Origin: Olsenella uli
Lineage (GTDB): Bacteria > Actinomycetota > Coriobacteriia > Coriobacteriales > Atopobiaceae
DNA: 13,319 nt
Assembly (NCBI RefSeq): GCF_901212675.1
Contig: NZ_CAAKOQ010000060.1
Span: forward strand, 1 to 13,319
Reading direction: 5' to 3'
This document shows positions 1 through 7,617 of this stretch, one piece after another. The notes under the pieces were generated by a model. It ran no database searches and was not told the origin of the DNA. It worked only from the letters and a program-made list of their open reading frames with translations. The translations under genes and the position numbers were made by a program. Numbering within the stretch: position 1 is the stretch's first letter; every line of letters begins with the position of its first letter.

Positions 1-248
1 GCGATGGCGCCGGGGAGGCACGCCCCCTCGCGGAGCTTCGGGATGCGCGGCGCGACCCTCCCGACGCGGGCGTCGGGGGCGCGCTCGCGGTGGCCGTTGC
101 GCACGGCGCCCGGCCCGGAGGCCCGACCGTCCATTGCCGCGTTCGCCGCGCCCCCGAGGGGCGCGGCGGCGGTGACGTTCGGGTCGAGGGTGCCGCCCTC
201 CCTGAAAACGGCGCGGTTCGCTGCGGTGTTTTCGGTTGCATTGTCCAT
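1..248 (-). CDS. IS256-type (mutator family) transposase, N-terminal part, cut by window edge
   Basis: Reading the minus strand from an ATG at 248 gives about 82 codons without a stop, running off the window. The last part contains RNGHRER, then DARVGRVAPRIPKLREG. This closely resembles the N-terminal block of IS256/mutator transposases (NGYRER, DTRVGTLELRIPKLREGSYFP). A GAAAGGA ribosome site lies just upstream of the start. Residues 10-50 are Ala/Gly-rich and lack the expected upstream pattern, so the copy may be diverged or decayed; the DDE catalytic core would lie outside the window. No terminal inverted repeat could be confirmed because only one end is visible. The family call rests on one short but characteristic motif. 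Confidence 0.6.
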   Translation of the reverse strand, partial: MDNATENTAANRAVFREGGTLDPNVTAAAPLGGAANAAMDGRASGPGAVRNGHRERAPDARVGRVAPRIPKLREGACLPGAI

Positions 249-455
249 GGCGTCCGTCCTTTCTTCAGAACCGGCTGTTATGGTGATAGCGATTCCAAAG
301 GGGGCGGCCGCGCTTCATCGCGCGGTGCTCATACACCAAAGTTCGGGACGCGGCCTGTTTCGTCAAGTTGGAGAGGGTTTTGGACATGTTGGCGGCCCAA
401 ACGCGACCCAAGCACCCCCCCCAACGCTCAAGCGCCATGCGCTACGGAGCCGTGC

Positions 456-1547
456 CTACGCCTCGTCCGAGGGGAAGACGACGCCCGCCTGGGCGCGAAC
501 CTGGTCGGTGATGAACAGCGAGTCGAGCGTCGCCTGCTGCCAGGCGGCGAGCTCGTCGGCGGCCGAGGCGTCGGTCGGGACAGAGCCCACGAGTCGCACG
601 AAGTCGCCGAGCTCGTAGACCATGTCGTTGGCGACGGGGGCGAACTCGAGCTCCTCCACGCGGTCGCCCATGCTCGTGGCCGCGTCCGCGCCGGCGTTGC
701 GCACGGCCTTGCCGCGCCAGGTGACGTGCCCGGAACGCGGCTTGTCCATCGTCTCATACAGGATGGTGGCCGCCTCGCCCTCGATCTGGCTGGGGAGCTC
801 GTCCTTGGCAATCTTGGTCCAGCCGAAGTTGACTACGTGCGTCGGGCGACCGGCGCCGTTCTCGTAGACGGTGAGGCAGCAGCCCGCTCCGTCGAGCGTG
901 CCATTCGTGAGCTGCTCCGTCCCAGCCGGCAGTGGGATGGCGACGCTTACCACGCGCTGCGGTCGGCCAAACAGGTAGGCCGTCATGCCCGCGCCGTAGA
1001 TTCCGATATCCATGAGCCCGCCCGACGCCATGCGCGTGTCAAAGATGTTGGTGTGCGCGCCGTCGAGCAGGTCGTCATAGCGCGAGGAGTACTTGCCGTA
1101 ACGAAGCGTCGCCCGTCGCAGTGTCCCGATCTTCCCCACGAGCTCATGAATCTTGCGGACGTCGGGGTTGTGTATGGAACGCATGGCCTCCATGGCGACC
1201 ACGCCCCGCTCGCGGGCGCTCGAGAGCAGCTTCGCCGCCTGGCGCTCGTTGGGGCAGAAGGGCTTCTCGACCAGCACATGCTTGCCCGCCTTGACCAGAG
1301 CGAGCGCCTGCTGGAAGTGCAGCCCGTTGGGGCTCGCGATGTAGACGGCGTCCACGTCGGCGGCGGCAAGTTCGTCGATCGACGTCACGTAGCGGTCTGC
1401 CCCGTGCTTCTCGGCAAAGGCGCGGGCAGTGTCCTCGTGGCGCGAGAAGACCACGGAGAGCCTGGCTCTGTCCACCTCTTCAAGCGCGTGGCAGAGGTTG
1501 TCGCAGATCATGCTCGTGCCGATGGTTCCAAACCTGAACTCACTCAT
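456..1547 (-). CDS. Gfo/Idh/MocA-family NAD(P)-dependent oxidoreductase
   Basis: The 363-residue product has the two-domain layout of this family. An N-terminal Rossmann fold carries GTIGTS at residues 7-12, a variant of the usual GxGxxG. EKP lies at 94-96, with the family's catalytic lysine. A C-terminal alpha/beta domain carries GGLMDIGIYG near 176-185, where many relatives have a histidine in place of the tyrosine. Such enzymes oxidise or reduce sugar or polyol hydroxyls in the cytoplasm; the substrate cannot be read from sequence. The start at 1547 is chosen because GGAGGT lies 3 bases upstream and homology begins there; the open frame extends to 1829 but that part is GC-rich filler. It lies downstream of the PTS operon, past a terminator-like hairpin, so it is probably transcribed separately. 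Confidence 0.9.
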   Translation of the reverse strand: MSEFRFGTIGTSMICDNLCHALEEVDRARLSVVFSRHEDTARAFAEKHGADRYVTSIDELAAADVDAVYIASPNGLHFQQALALVKAGKHVLVEKPFCPNERQAAKLLSSARERGVVAMEAMRSIHNPDVRKIHELVGKIGTLRRATLRYGKYSSRYDDLLDGAHTNIFDTRMASGGLMDIGIYGAGMTAYLFGRPQRVVSVAIPLPAGTEQLTNGTLDGAGCCLTVYENGAGRPTHVVNFGWTKIAKDELPSQIEGEAATILYETMDKPRSGHVTWRGKAVRNAGADAATSMGDRVEELEFAPVANDMVYELGDFVRLVGSVPTDASAADELAAWQQATLDSLFITDQVRAQAGVVFPSDEA

Positions 1548-1870
1548 GGGACCTCCGTTTTCGTCAGGCGCGCCCGACGGAGGTGCCGGGCGTGCAGTGC
1601 CTTTCTTCGAGCATGGTCCGGCGTGGTGCCGAGCAAGACGTTCCGCCACATCGAGCATAGCCTGGCGCGGCGCGCACGGCATTTCGCTACGCCCCGGCGC
1701 GGGGTCGAGCGCGCCCGCACCCAAGCGCGCCCGCGCACGTGAGAAGGGGCCGCGCCGACGCTTCCGCGACGACGCGGCCCCTTCTTTGTAGCGTGCGGCG
1801 CTCATGCGCAGCACGCCGTCCGCTCCCAATCGAAGCCAGGTCGCAGACCGCCCAGCCCCGAGTCAAGCGC
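1548..1870. other. Intergenic region between the PTS operon and the oxidoreductase gene
   Basis: This 323-base GC-rich gap separates two minus-strand genes. It holds the strong hairpin at 1742-1785 and the ribosome site of the oxidoreductase gene next to 1547. No convincing -35/-10 pair for that gene was found, and the long frames crossing the gap on both strands look like high-GC artefacts. Confidence 0.6.
1742..1785 (-). terminator. Terminator-like hairpin downstream of the PTS operon
   Basis: A perfect 13-bp stem (1742-1754 paired with 1773-1785, core GGGGCCGCG) encloses an 18-base loop. It lies about 85 bases past the IID stop codon. The minus strand has a short CTTCTC tail and the plus strand TTCTTT, so it is U-poor but very stable. 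It probably ends the PTS transcript and insulates the oxidoreductase gene. Confidence 0.7.
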
Positions 1871-2758
1871 CTACTCGATGCCGAGCAGACCAAGCGCGAG
1901 ACCAATCACCATGGTGCCGATGATGAGCCAGTTGACGCTCACGTTCTTCTTCAGGAGCTTGAGGCAGCCGAGCGTGTAGAGGATCGGCACGAGACCCTTG
2001 AAGATGGTGTCGAGGTAGGTCTGGATCTGGACCGGGTCGCCTTCGGCCAGCGGGATGGCCACGATGGTGCTGAACTTCACGGAGCTGGCGGTCATGGCGC
2101 CGATCATGAGAAGGCCGAGGATGCCGGCGAGCTTGGTGATGACGGCCATGAGACCGGACTCATACAGCTTTGTGATGAAGTTCGAGCCCACGCGGTAGCC
2201 CAGCACCGTCATGTACCAACGCGTCAGCCACGACGGGATGTTGTAGATGAGCAGGAACACGATGGGGCCGAGGATGGTGCCGTTGTCGGCACACAGGGCC
2301 ATGCCCACGGAAGCGGCGATGACACGGAGGACGCCCCAGAAGATGGCGTCGCCGATGCCGGACATCGGGCCCATGAGCGATGCCTTGACGGCGTCGATGG
2401 AGTGGGTGTCGAAGTCGGGCTTCTCAGCGTTCTCCTTCTCCATGGCCGCCACGAGGCCCATGCAGAACGTGCCCACGTTGGAGGTGATGTTGTACCACGT
2501 GGAGTGGCGAGTCATGGCGTCGACGCGGTCCTCGTGCTTCGGGTAGAAGCGCTCGACGGCCGGCCAGATCGACCACATGAAGCCGGAGGCACCTGCGCGG
2601 GCGCCGCCGCAGTACATGGCGAAGACGTTGAACGAGTGGAAGAAGATGCCGTGTAGCATCTTGCGATCTTCAGCGGACAAATCCTTGGTAGAGAGGGTGA
2701 TCTTCTCGGCGGCCTGATCCTCTACCGCGACCGGGGTCTTTGTCTCTGCAGCACTCAT
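1871..2758 (-). CDS. PTS mannose/fructose/sorbose-family component IID
   Basis: The 295-residue membrane subunit pairs with IIC to form the sugar channel of a mannose-class PTS. Typical IID features are the early FFHSFNVFAMYCGGARAG stretch (about residues 39-57), the GPMSGIGDAIFWG motif (about 129-141) and hydrophobic C-terminal segments ending at the stop. The length is normal for the family. Its ATG overlaps the IIC stop codon by four bases (ATGA at 2758-2755), implying translational coupling. The ribosome site (GAGGAGGA) is embedded in the codons for the acidic IIC tail. It is the last gene of the operon, followed by the hairpin at 1742-1785. Confidence 0.95.
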   Translation of the reverse strand: MSAAETKTPVAVEDQAAEKITLSTKDLSAEDRKMLHGIFFHSFNVFAMYCGGARAGASGFMWSIWPAVERFYPKHEDRVDAMTRHSTWYNITSNVGTFCMGLVAAMEKENAEKPDFDTHSIDAVKASLMGPMSGIGDAIFWGVLRVIAASVGMALCADNGTILGPIVFLLIYNIPSWLTRWYMTVLGYRVGSNFITKLYESGLMAVITKLAGILGLLMIGAMTASSVKFSTIVAIPLAEGDPVQIQTYLDTIFKGLVPILYTLGCLKLLKKNVSVNWLIIGTMVIGLALGLLGIE

Positions 2759-3582
2759 GCGAAGAAGTCCTCCTCCTCAAGCTCCTCCTTGGAGGTGGCG
2801 CCACCGGAGACGCCGGACTCACGAAGGGCCTTGATCTGGTTGGCAAGGTCAAGCTCCTGGATGTCACGGATGCCCGTGACGGCCACGATGACGGCGCCCA
2901 CGGCGGCAACGGCGATCATCGGCATGCTGAGGTAGGAGAACAGCACGAAGCCAAGCAGGAAGTAGATGGCGATCTTGTTATCCCACAGCATGCGGAGTAG
3001 CAGCGCCATACCGACGGCAGGAAGCAGGCCAGCAGCGGCGTTGAAGCCGTTGGTGACGGTGGCCGGAATGACGTTCACGAGGTTCGCGACCGGCTCGGCA
3101 CCGATGAGGACGCCGAAGAACAGCGGCAGCGTGAAAGCGAGGTTCATGACGACGGCGCCTGCGAAGTGGCAGGTGAACACACCGCTCTTGTTGCCCTTAG
3201 CGGCCGCCTTGTCGATGAGCGGCGCCCAGAAGGACATGAGCACGTTGAAGATCAGCGAGTACCAGATGTTGGCGACGATGGCGACGGCGACGGCCAGCGT
3301 GATGGCCGGGCCCTGCTCCATGCCCATCTGGGTGACGAAGCAGATGGCTATGACCGTACCTGAGACCGGCTCGGCCGAGGTGGCGCCGCCGACGTTGACG
3401 CTGCCGATGAAGATCGCCTGCAGCGCGGCGCCGATGATGATGCCCGTGGTCACGTCTCCGAACAGGATACCCGCTACCAGACCGACTCCCAGAGGCTGGT
3501 CGATCATGGGCTGACCGAACGTCCACTGCACGAAGTAGCAGATGAACGCTGCCAGGAGCGCTATAAGCGCAGGTCCAAGCAT
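2755..3582 (-). CDS. PTS mannose/fructose/sorbose-family component IIC
   Basis: This 275-residue, highly hydrophobic permease subunit should bind and translocate the sugar together with IID. Family hallmarks are QPLGVGLVAGILFGD (about 29-44), followed by GIIIGAALQAIFIGSVNVGG (about 47-66) and further membrane segments up to about residue 240. It ends in a charged cytoplasmic tail with EEEDFFA. The start at 3582 has AAGGGA upstream. The gene follows IIB after a gap of about 120 bases that holds a long hairpin, and it overlaps IID by four bases. The substrate is not determined by sequence; the mannose class covers mannose, fructose, sorbose, amino sugars and glycated amino acids. Confidence 0.95.
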   Translation of the reverse strand: MLGPALIALLAAFICYFVQWTFGQPMIDQPLGVGLVAGILFGDVTTGIIIGAALQAIFIGSVNVGGATSAEPVSGTVIAICFVTQMGMEQGPAITLAVAVAIVANIWYSLIFNVLMSFWAPLIDKAAAKGNKSGVFTCHFAGAVVMNLAFTLPLFFGVLIGAEPVANLVNVIPATVTNGFNAAAGLLPAVGMALLLRMLWDNKIAIYFLLGFVLFSYLSMPMIAVAAVGAVIVAVTGIRDIQELDLANQIKALRESGVSGGATSKEELEEEDFFA

Positions 3583-3637
3583 GTCTTGCTCCCTTCCCTT
3601 TCTGCCCGCGCCACCCTGGGACGCGGCCCCTTAAACA

Positions 3638-3692
3638 GAGGGACCCGGACGGCGGCGCCTTGCTTGGGCGCGGCGCCGCCGTCCGATCCCTC
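3638..3692 (-). terminator. Intercistronic hairpin between PTS IIB and IIC
   Basis: A 14-bp perfect GC stem (3646-3659 with 3672-3685) is extended by an outer 6-bp arm (3638-3643 with 3687-3692). On the operon strand it is followed by TGTTT. It sits in the middle of the operon just past the IIB stop, so a partial terminator or mRNA 3'-end stabiliser is more likely than a full stop. Confidence 0.65.
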
Positions 3693-3703
3693 AGAAAGCC
3701 CAG

Positions 3704-4204
3704 CTAGCCAAGCTTGGCGACGAGGTCCGCCACGTTGGTCTTCGTGTCGGTCACGCCAACCTGGTGGATGACGGGCACGCCCGTGGCGACGAGCTTCTTG
3801 GTGGCCTCGACCTCATAGGGGTTGAGGATCACGTTGGTCACGAGGGTGACCTTGGCGGTGTCGTCGGAACGGTCGAAGCGGCCGGTGTTGGCGACGTTCA
3901 CGGCGCCCACGGCGCCCGGGGCGCCTTCGACGATCTTGAGGGCATCGGGGACCTTGTCCACGAGGCCGAAGATGCGCATGTCCTTGCCGCGGGGGTCGGC
4001 AGCGACCTTGATGGCCTCGTCGACGGTACGGATGAGCAGCTTCTGGTCGGCAGGGCACGCCATCTTGAGCGTGGCGGCCTGGGTTTCGTCACCCGCGGCG
4101 TGGTCGTTGGCGACGAGGATGCCCTTGGTGTTGAGCTCTTTGCCCCACATCAGCGCAACCTGGCCATGGATGAGACGGTCGTCGACTCGAATCTGAACAA
4201 TCAT
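3704..4204 (-). CDS. PTS mannose/fructose/sorbose-family component IIB
   Basis: The 166-residue cytoplasmic subunit accepts phosphate from IIA and passes it to the incoming sugar. The signature RVDDRLIHGQV begins at residue 6, with the expected phosphorylated histidine at residue 13. The rest matches the family in length and pattern, including TLVTNVILNPYEVEATKKLV near the C-terminal half and the end near VADLVAKLG. The start at 4204 is preceded by AGAGG at a good distance; the open frame extends further upstream to 4309, but that part crosses the intercistronic hairpin and lacks family similarity. It lies between IIA and IIC. Confidence 0.95.
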   Translation of the reverse strand: MIVQIRVDDRLIHGQVALMWGKELNTKGILVANDHAAGDETQAATLKMACPADQKLLIRTVDEAIKVAADPRGKDMRIFGLVDKVPDALKIVEGAPGAVGAVNVANTGRFDRSDDTAKVTLVTNVILNPYEVEATKKLVATGVPVIHQVGVTDTKTNVADLVAKLG

Positions 4205-4220
4205 GCTTACCTCTTCCTTC

Positions 4221-4244
4221 CAAGCGTCCTTCGAGGACGCCTTG
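4221..4244 (-). other. Short hairpin in the IIA-IIB gap
   Basis: CAAGCGTCCT (4221-4230) pairs with AGGACG plus CTTG (4234-4244) around a 3-base loop, with one bulged C. It lies upstream of the IIB ribosome site in an 85-base gap. It may tune mRNA processing or stability between IIA and IIB; no T-run follows. Confidence 0.45.
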
Positions 4245-4289
4245 CTTGCTTTGCCGGGGCAGGACACCTCGCGAAGCTCCGAGGACGAC

Positions 4290-4715
4290 CTAGCCGAAGA
4301 AGTCGTCACCGTCTCCGTCGTCGGTCGCAGCCTGCCCCACCGAGACGCGCTGCATCTGGGAGGAGCCGCCCGCCACGATTTCGTCGACCTTTTCGGCGGT
4401 GAGCTTCTCTCCCGTGAGCAGGCACTCGATGATCGTGATGAGGTTGGCGCCCGCTACGTGCTGGATGCCCTTTTTCTCGGGCTTGAGTGTCATGACCTTG
4501 TTGCAGACACTTCCGCCGATGAGGTCGGTGAAGATGATTGCGTCGTCATCCGGGCCCACCGAGTCGATGAAGGCCTGGAGCTTGGGCGTGTAGTCCGAGT
4601 CGTCGATGTAGCAGTCAACGGCCGTGGCCTCGCCCACGTTGACCCTGAGAATCTCGATGGCGCTCTTGAAGCCGCTCGCGATGCGCCCGTGGGACGCGAT
4701 GAGAACCTTCTTCAT
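4290..4715 (-). CDS. PTS mannose/fructose/sorbose-family component IIA
   Basis: The 141-residue soluble subunit receives phosphate from HPr. The N-terminus MKKVLIASHGRIASG carries the expected active-site histidine at residue 9. FTDLIGGSVCN (about 68-78) matches the family's GGS segment near the active site. It is a free IIA domain, not fused to IIB as in E. coli ManX. The C-terminus is acidic and ends in DDFFG, echoing the DFFA end of IIC. The start at 4715 follows a GGGGG ribosome site, and the gene begins 12 bases after the aldolase stop, so the two are cotranscribed. Confidence 0.93.
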   Translation of the reverse strand: MKKVLIASHGRIASGFKSAIEILRVNVGEATAVDCYIDDSDYTPKLQAFIDSVGPDDDAIIFTDLIGGSVCNKVMTLKPEKKGIQHVAGANLITIIECLLTGEKLTAEKVDEIVAGGSSQMQRVSVGQAATDDGDGDDFFG

Positions 4716-4727
4716 GGCATGCCCCCG

Positions 4728-5618
4728 CTACGCGACCGGCTTTGCGCCGTTGGCAAAGACCTTCACGACGTGCTCGAATGTGCTGAGGAAGCTCTCGTAG
4801 GCGGCGACGGTCATGTCGTGCCAGTAGACGATGTGCTTGCCGTCCTCGCCCTGGTGCTCGGCGATGACCTTCTCGACGGCCTCGCCTGCGTACTTGGCGC
4901 CGTAGGTGTAGTAGTTAATCTTGCGGATGCCGGCGTCGATGGCCTTCTTGTAGTCGGAGTCGGAGACGCCCGAGCCGCCGTGCATGACGAGCGGCAGGTG
5001 CAGCACGCGGTCACGAATCTCGGTGAGCACGTCGAAGTGCAGGTGCGGCTCGCCCTTGTAGATGCCGTGCACCGTGCCGAAGGAGCAGGCCAGGATGTCG
5101 AGGCCCGTGGCATGCACGAACTCGCTGGCTTGGTCGGGATTGGTGTGGATGGCGCCGGCCTGCTCAGCAGTGCCGCCCTCGTCGGTCTCGCCGCTCTCAC
5201 GCGAGCCCATGGAGCCCAGCTCGCACTCGAGACCTGCGCCGTACTCGGCGCACATCTCGGCAGCACGGCTGGAGTACTCGACGTTCTCCTCGTACGGCAG
5301 GTACGAGCCGTCGAACATGACGCCGTTGAAGCCTAGGGACAGCGCGCGGGCCGCGTAGGAGAGGTCCTCACAGTGGTCGAGGTTGATGCAGACGTGGGCG
5401 CTGGAGCGCTCGGCAAGGTCGACGACGGCGGGCCCAATGTACTTCAGGGGCACGACGCCCTCGTGAGCCTCAGCGTGCTGGATGATGATGGGATAGCCGG
5501 TCTCCTCGGCCACGTCGATGGCGGCGCGGACGGCCTCGAGGCTGGCGGAGTTCACGGCGGCGATGGCCATGTTGTTCTGCTCGGCGATGGAGCAGATGTC
5601 ACGCAGATTGGTGAGCAT
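4728..5618 (-). CDS. Class II (zinc) ketose-bisphosphate-type aldolase
   Basis: The 296-residue product belongs to the class II fructose/tagatose-bisphosphate aldolase family, which splits ketose phosphates to dihydroxyacetone phosphate and an aldehyde. The catalytic Asp and first zinc His are in LDHCED (D81, H82). Further expected metal or active-site positions are in ECELGSMG (131-138), GTVHGIYKG (H184) and MHGGSGV (H213). The length is close to GatY/KbaY (about 284-286). It is the first gene of the operon with the PTS, so its natural substrate is probably a product of that transporter. It could act on tagatose or fructose bisphosphate, or directly on a ketose-1-phosphate; sequence alone cannot decide. 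AAAGGA lies about 9 bases before the ATG. Confidence 0.92.
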   Translation of the reverse strand: MLTNLRDICSIAEQNNMAIAAVNSASLEAVRAAIDVAEETGYPIIIQHAEAHEGVVPLKYIGPAVVDLAERSSAHVCINLDHCEDLSYAARALSLGFNGVMFDGSYLPYEENVEYSSRAAEMCAEYGAGLECELGSMGSRESGETDEGGTAEQAGAIHTNPDQASEFVHATGLDILACSFGTVHGIYKGEPHLHFDVLTEIRDRVLHLPLVMHGGSGVSDSDYKKAIDAGIRKINYYTYGAKYAGEAVEKVIAEHQGEDGKHIVYWHDMTVAAYESFLSTFEHVVKVFANGAKPVA

Positions 5619-5904
5619 CCTTCTGTTTCCTTTCGCTTTGAGGCTTCATGTTGAGGATAAACGTAATCTATCGAAACTATGGACGTTTTGATTATGCGCA
5701 TTGTGTTGCGGCGTATGGCGGCGTATTGGACGAGCGGTAGGTATTGGAGGATGAATGGTGATCGCCCGGTCATACCGCAGGTAGAGGTCTGTAAGGTCTA
5801 CCATGTGTAATAAATCGGCATCGGTGACCTGCAGCTCGATTAAGTGCAAGAATCTCCTGATGCCACGCCCTATATATTGGTAGCACCCGCCGCACGGAGG
5901 CATC
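5619..5904. promoter_or_regulatory. Divergent control region between the aldolase-PTS operon and the DeoR-type repressor
   Basis: This AT-richer 286-base gap carries the promoters for both directions. Candidate operator elements are AAACGT (5659-5664) facing ACGTTT (5683-5688), and GGTAGA (5780-5785) facing TCTACC (5797-5802). There is also a tandem GGCGTAT repeat near 5712-5729. A TATATA -10 candidate for the repressor lies at 5871-5876, though without a good -35. GGAGG at 5896-5900 is the ribosome site for the ATG at 5905. Which element the repressor binds is inference from position only. Confidence 0.5.
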
Positions 5905-6705
5905 ATGACACCGAGTTTCGATTCCTCACGCTCATACTATCTCGAAGAGAGGCGCGAAGCCATTCTTTCCATGCTCGAGCAGAACTCGGTTGTTCGCGTT
6001 TCGGAACTCAGCGAAGCGCTCGGGGTCTCAACCACAACCATCCGAAAGGATATTGCGGCGCTTGACAAGCTCGGTAAGCTTCGCAGGACGCACGGCGGTG
6101 CCATCCCCGCCCGAGAGGAGAACGTCGAAGACCGCTTCGACGTGGCCCGCAACATCCGTCACGACCAGAAGGTGCGCATCGGGCGCACGGCGGCTAGGCT
6201 CGTGAAGGACGGCGACGTCATCTTCGTGCAGTCTGGCTCGACCTGCCTCGAGCTCATGCGCGCGCTCAAGGGCAGGGCAGACCTCACGGTCATCACGAAC
6301 GACCTGCTCGTCGGAATGGCGGCAGAGGACGTGCTGGTTGACAGCACCGTCATCATGCTGGGCGGGACGCTGCGCTACGGCTATCACTACACGCAGGGGT
6401 CGGACGTCATCAGACAGCTGGAGAACTACTACATCCCCACGGCGTTTCTGTGCGCCAACGCCCTCTCGTTCGAGTGCGGCGTGACGGCGCACCGCCGCGA
6501 GCAGGCCGACTGGGTAGGGGCGCTGGCGCACAGCGCCACCCAGGCCATCATGCTACTTGACTCGAGCAAGATCGGGAAGAACGCGCTCGCGCGGGTCACG
6601 GGCATCGACGCCCTTGACACTCTCGTGACCGACTCCGAGGTGGACGCCGAGACCCGCGCGCGCTTTCGGCGCGACTATCCCGAGCTTGAGGTCATCTACG
6701 CCTAG
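5905..6705 (+). CDS. DeoR-family transcriptional repressor of sugar metabolism
   Basis: The 266-residue product has the standard DeoR/GlpR layout. The N-terminal winged helix-turn-helix spans about residues 14-65, with VSELSEALGVSTTTIRKDI followed by RRTHGGA. The C-terminal sugar-phosphate isomerase-like sensor domain carries KVRIGRTAARLVKDGDVIF and the phosphate-binding SGST at 110-113, then VITNDLLV. These proteins usually repress a neighbouring sugar operon until a phosphosugar binds. It is divergent from the aldolase-PTS operon across a 286-base region with inverted repeats, so it probably controls that operon. The start is fixed by GGAGG four bases upstream. Confidence 0.93.
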   Translation: MTPSFDSSRSYYLEERREAILSMLEQNSVVRVSELSEALGVSTTTIRKDIAALDKLGKLRRTHGGAIPAREENVEDRFDVARNIRHDQKVRIGRTAARLVKDGDVIFVQSGSTCLELMRALKGRADLTVITNDLLVGMAAEDVLVDSTVIMLGGTLRYGYHYTQGSDVIRQLENYYIPTAFLCANALSFECGVTAHRREQADWVGALAHSATQAIMLLDSSKIGKNALARVTGIDALDTLVTDSEVDAETRARFRRDYPELEVIYA

Positions 6706-6812
6706 AACGGCTTTGACCGCGCTGCCCGAGTCCTGGTCGCCCGTCCTTACGAGGCCGCCTGCCCGCATGATACGGTCGTGTTGTCCGACCGCACGCATCC
6801 GCAGGGGGAACC

Positions 6813-7617
6813 GTGGCAACGCACGCCGACGACGGTATCACCTTCGACAGGCTCACCGACGACGTTGACGCCGTCATCGGGCTTGCGGCGGAGGCGTGGT
6901 ACCTCCCTGACGGCTGCAGCGACCTCGCATCGGCGACGTTCGGGGACGTGGAGCTGACTGACGAGGAGCGGGACCGCATCGCGCGGCTCACGACCGGCGA
7001 CGACCAGCGCATTGACGTCACCGTGGGCGAGGGCGCGGCGCTCCAGGTGACCACGCAGGCCTTCGAGAAGGTGCACCGCATGGAGGGCGAGCGCTCGGCC
7101 CGGCGCGTCACGCGGCTGGCGGTTGGCTCCGGGGGCTACCTCGACTACACGCCCCAGCCGCAGATTCCCTTTGCGGGCTCGGCGTTTGTCGCCACGACGG
7201 TGGTCGACCTCGCCGACGCCATAGCGCGCCTCGCCTACGAGGAGGTTCTCTAGTGCGGGCACGTGGCTCGAGGCGAGCGCATCCAGTATCGGAGCTACCG
7301 CAACCACGTGCTCGTGCGCGTGCCGGGCGCGCCGGTCTACCTCGACAACACGCTCTACGAGCCGCAGGGCTCGTGCGCCCCCGAGCTTGCGCCCATGGAC
7401 ATGGAGGGGATGGGGGCTCTACGAGGGGTTCACGCACCTCGCTAACCTCGTCCTCGTGAACCTGGGAATCGATGACGCGGCCTTCGCCGCCGCCCGCGAC
7501 TACCTGCGCGAGCAGACGGGCATCATCGGCGCCTCGTCACAGCTGCCCGCGCCCGCCCGCGTGAGGGTGGCGCGTCGCACGGGAAAGGGCCGCATGACCT
7601 TGAGGGGCGTCGTGTAG
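6813..7617 (+). pseudogene. ureD: Broken urease accessory gene ureD (middle and C-terminal part) behind an unrelated N-terminal segment
   Basis: From a GTG at 6813 (GGGGG ribosome site) the first 58 codons read ITFDRLTDDVDAVIGLAAEA, a pattern weakly like a GNAT acetyltransferase start and unlike UreD. From about 6987 the frame becomes UreD: RIDVTVGEGAALQVTTQAF, YLDYTPQPQIPFAGSAF, YEEVL. A TAG at 7251-7253 interrupts, but the same frame continues as UreD (ARGERIQYRSYRNHVLVRV, VYLDNTLYEP). A G5 run at 7412-7416 then shifts frame by one base; in the next frame UreD goes on (LYEGFTHLANLVLVNLG) to about 7565. UreD with UreF and UreG loads nickel into urease. The missing UreD N-terminus lies on the opposite strand next door, so this copy should be non-functional. 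Confidence 0.8.

Noticed and set aside
415..422. C8 run as a phase-variation tract
   Set aside because: It lies in non-coding sequence downstream of the oxidoreductase stop, with no gene or promoter obviously affected.
90..1742. 550-codon plus-strand frame across the oxidoreductase gene
   Set aside because: It is antisense to a clear Gfo/Idh/MocA gene, has no ribosome site and a composition typical of shadow frames.
1548..1829. 94-residue N-terminal extension of the oxidoreductase
   Set aside because: It is Arg/Ala-rich filler crossing the terminator hairpin; the Rossmann fold begins right at the ATG at 1547, which has a perfect ribosome site.
5619..5904. Catabolite-response (cre) element in the divergent region
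   Set aside because: No stretch matched the cre palindrome well enough; only generic inverted repeats could be supported.
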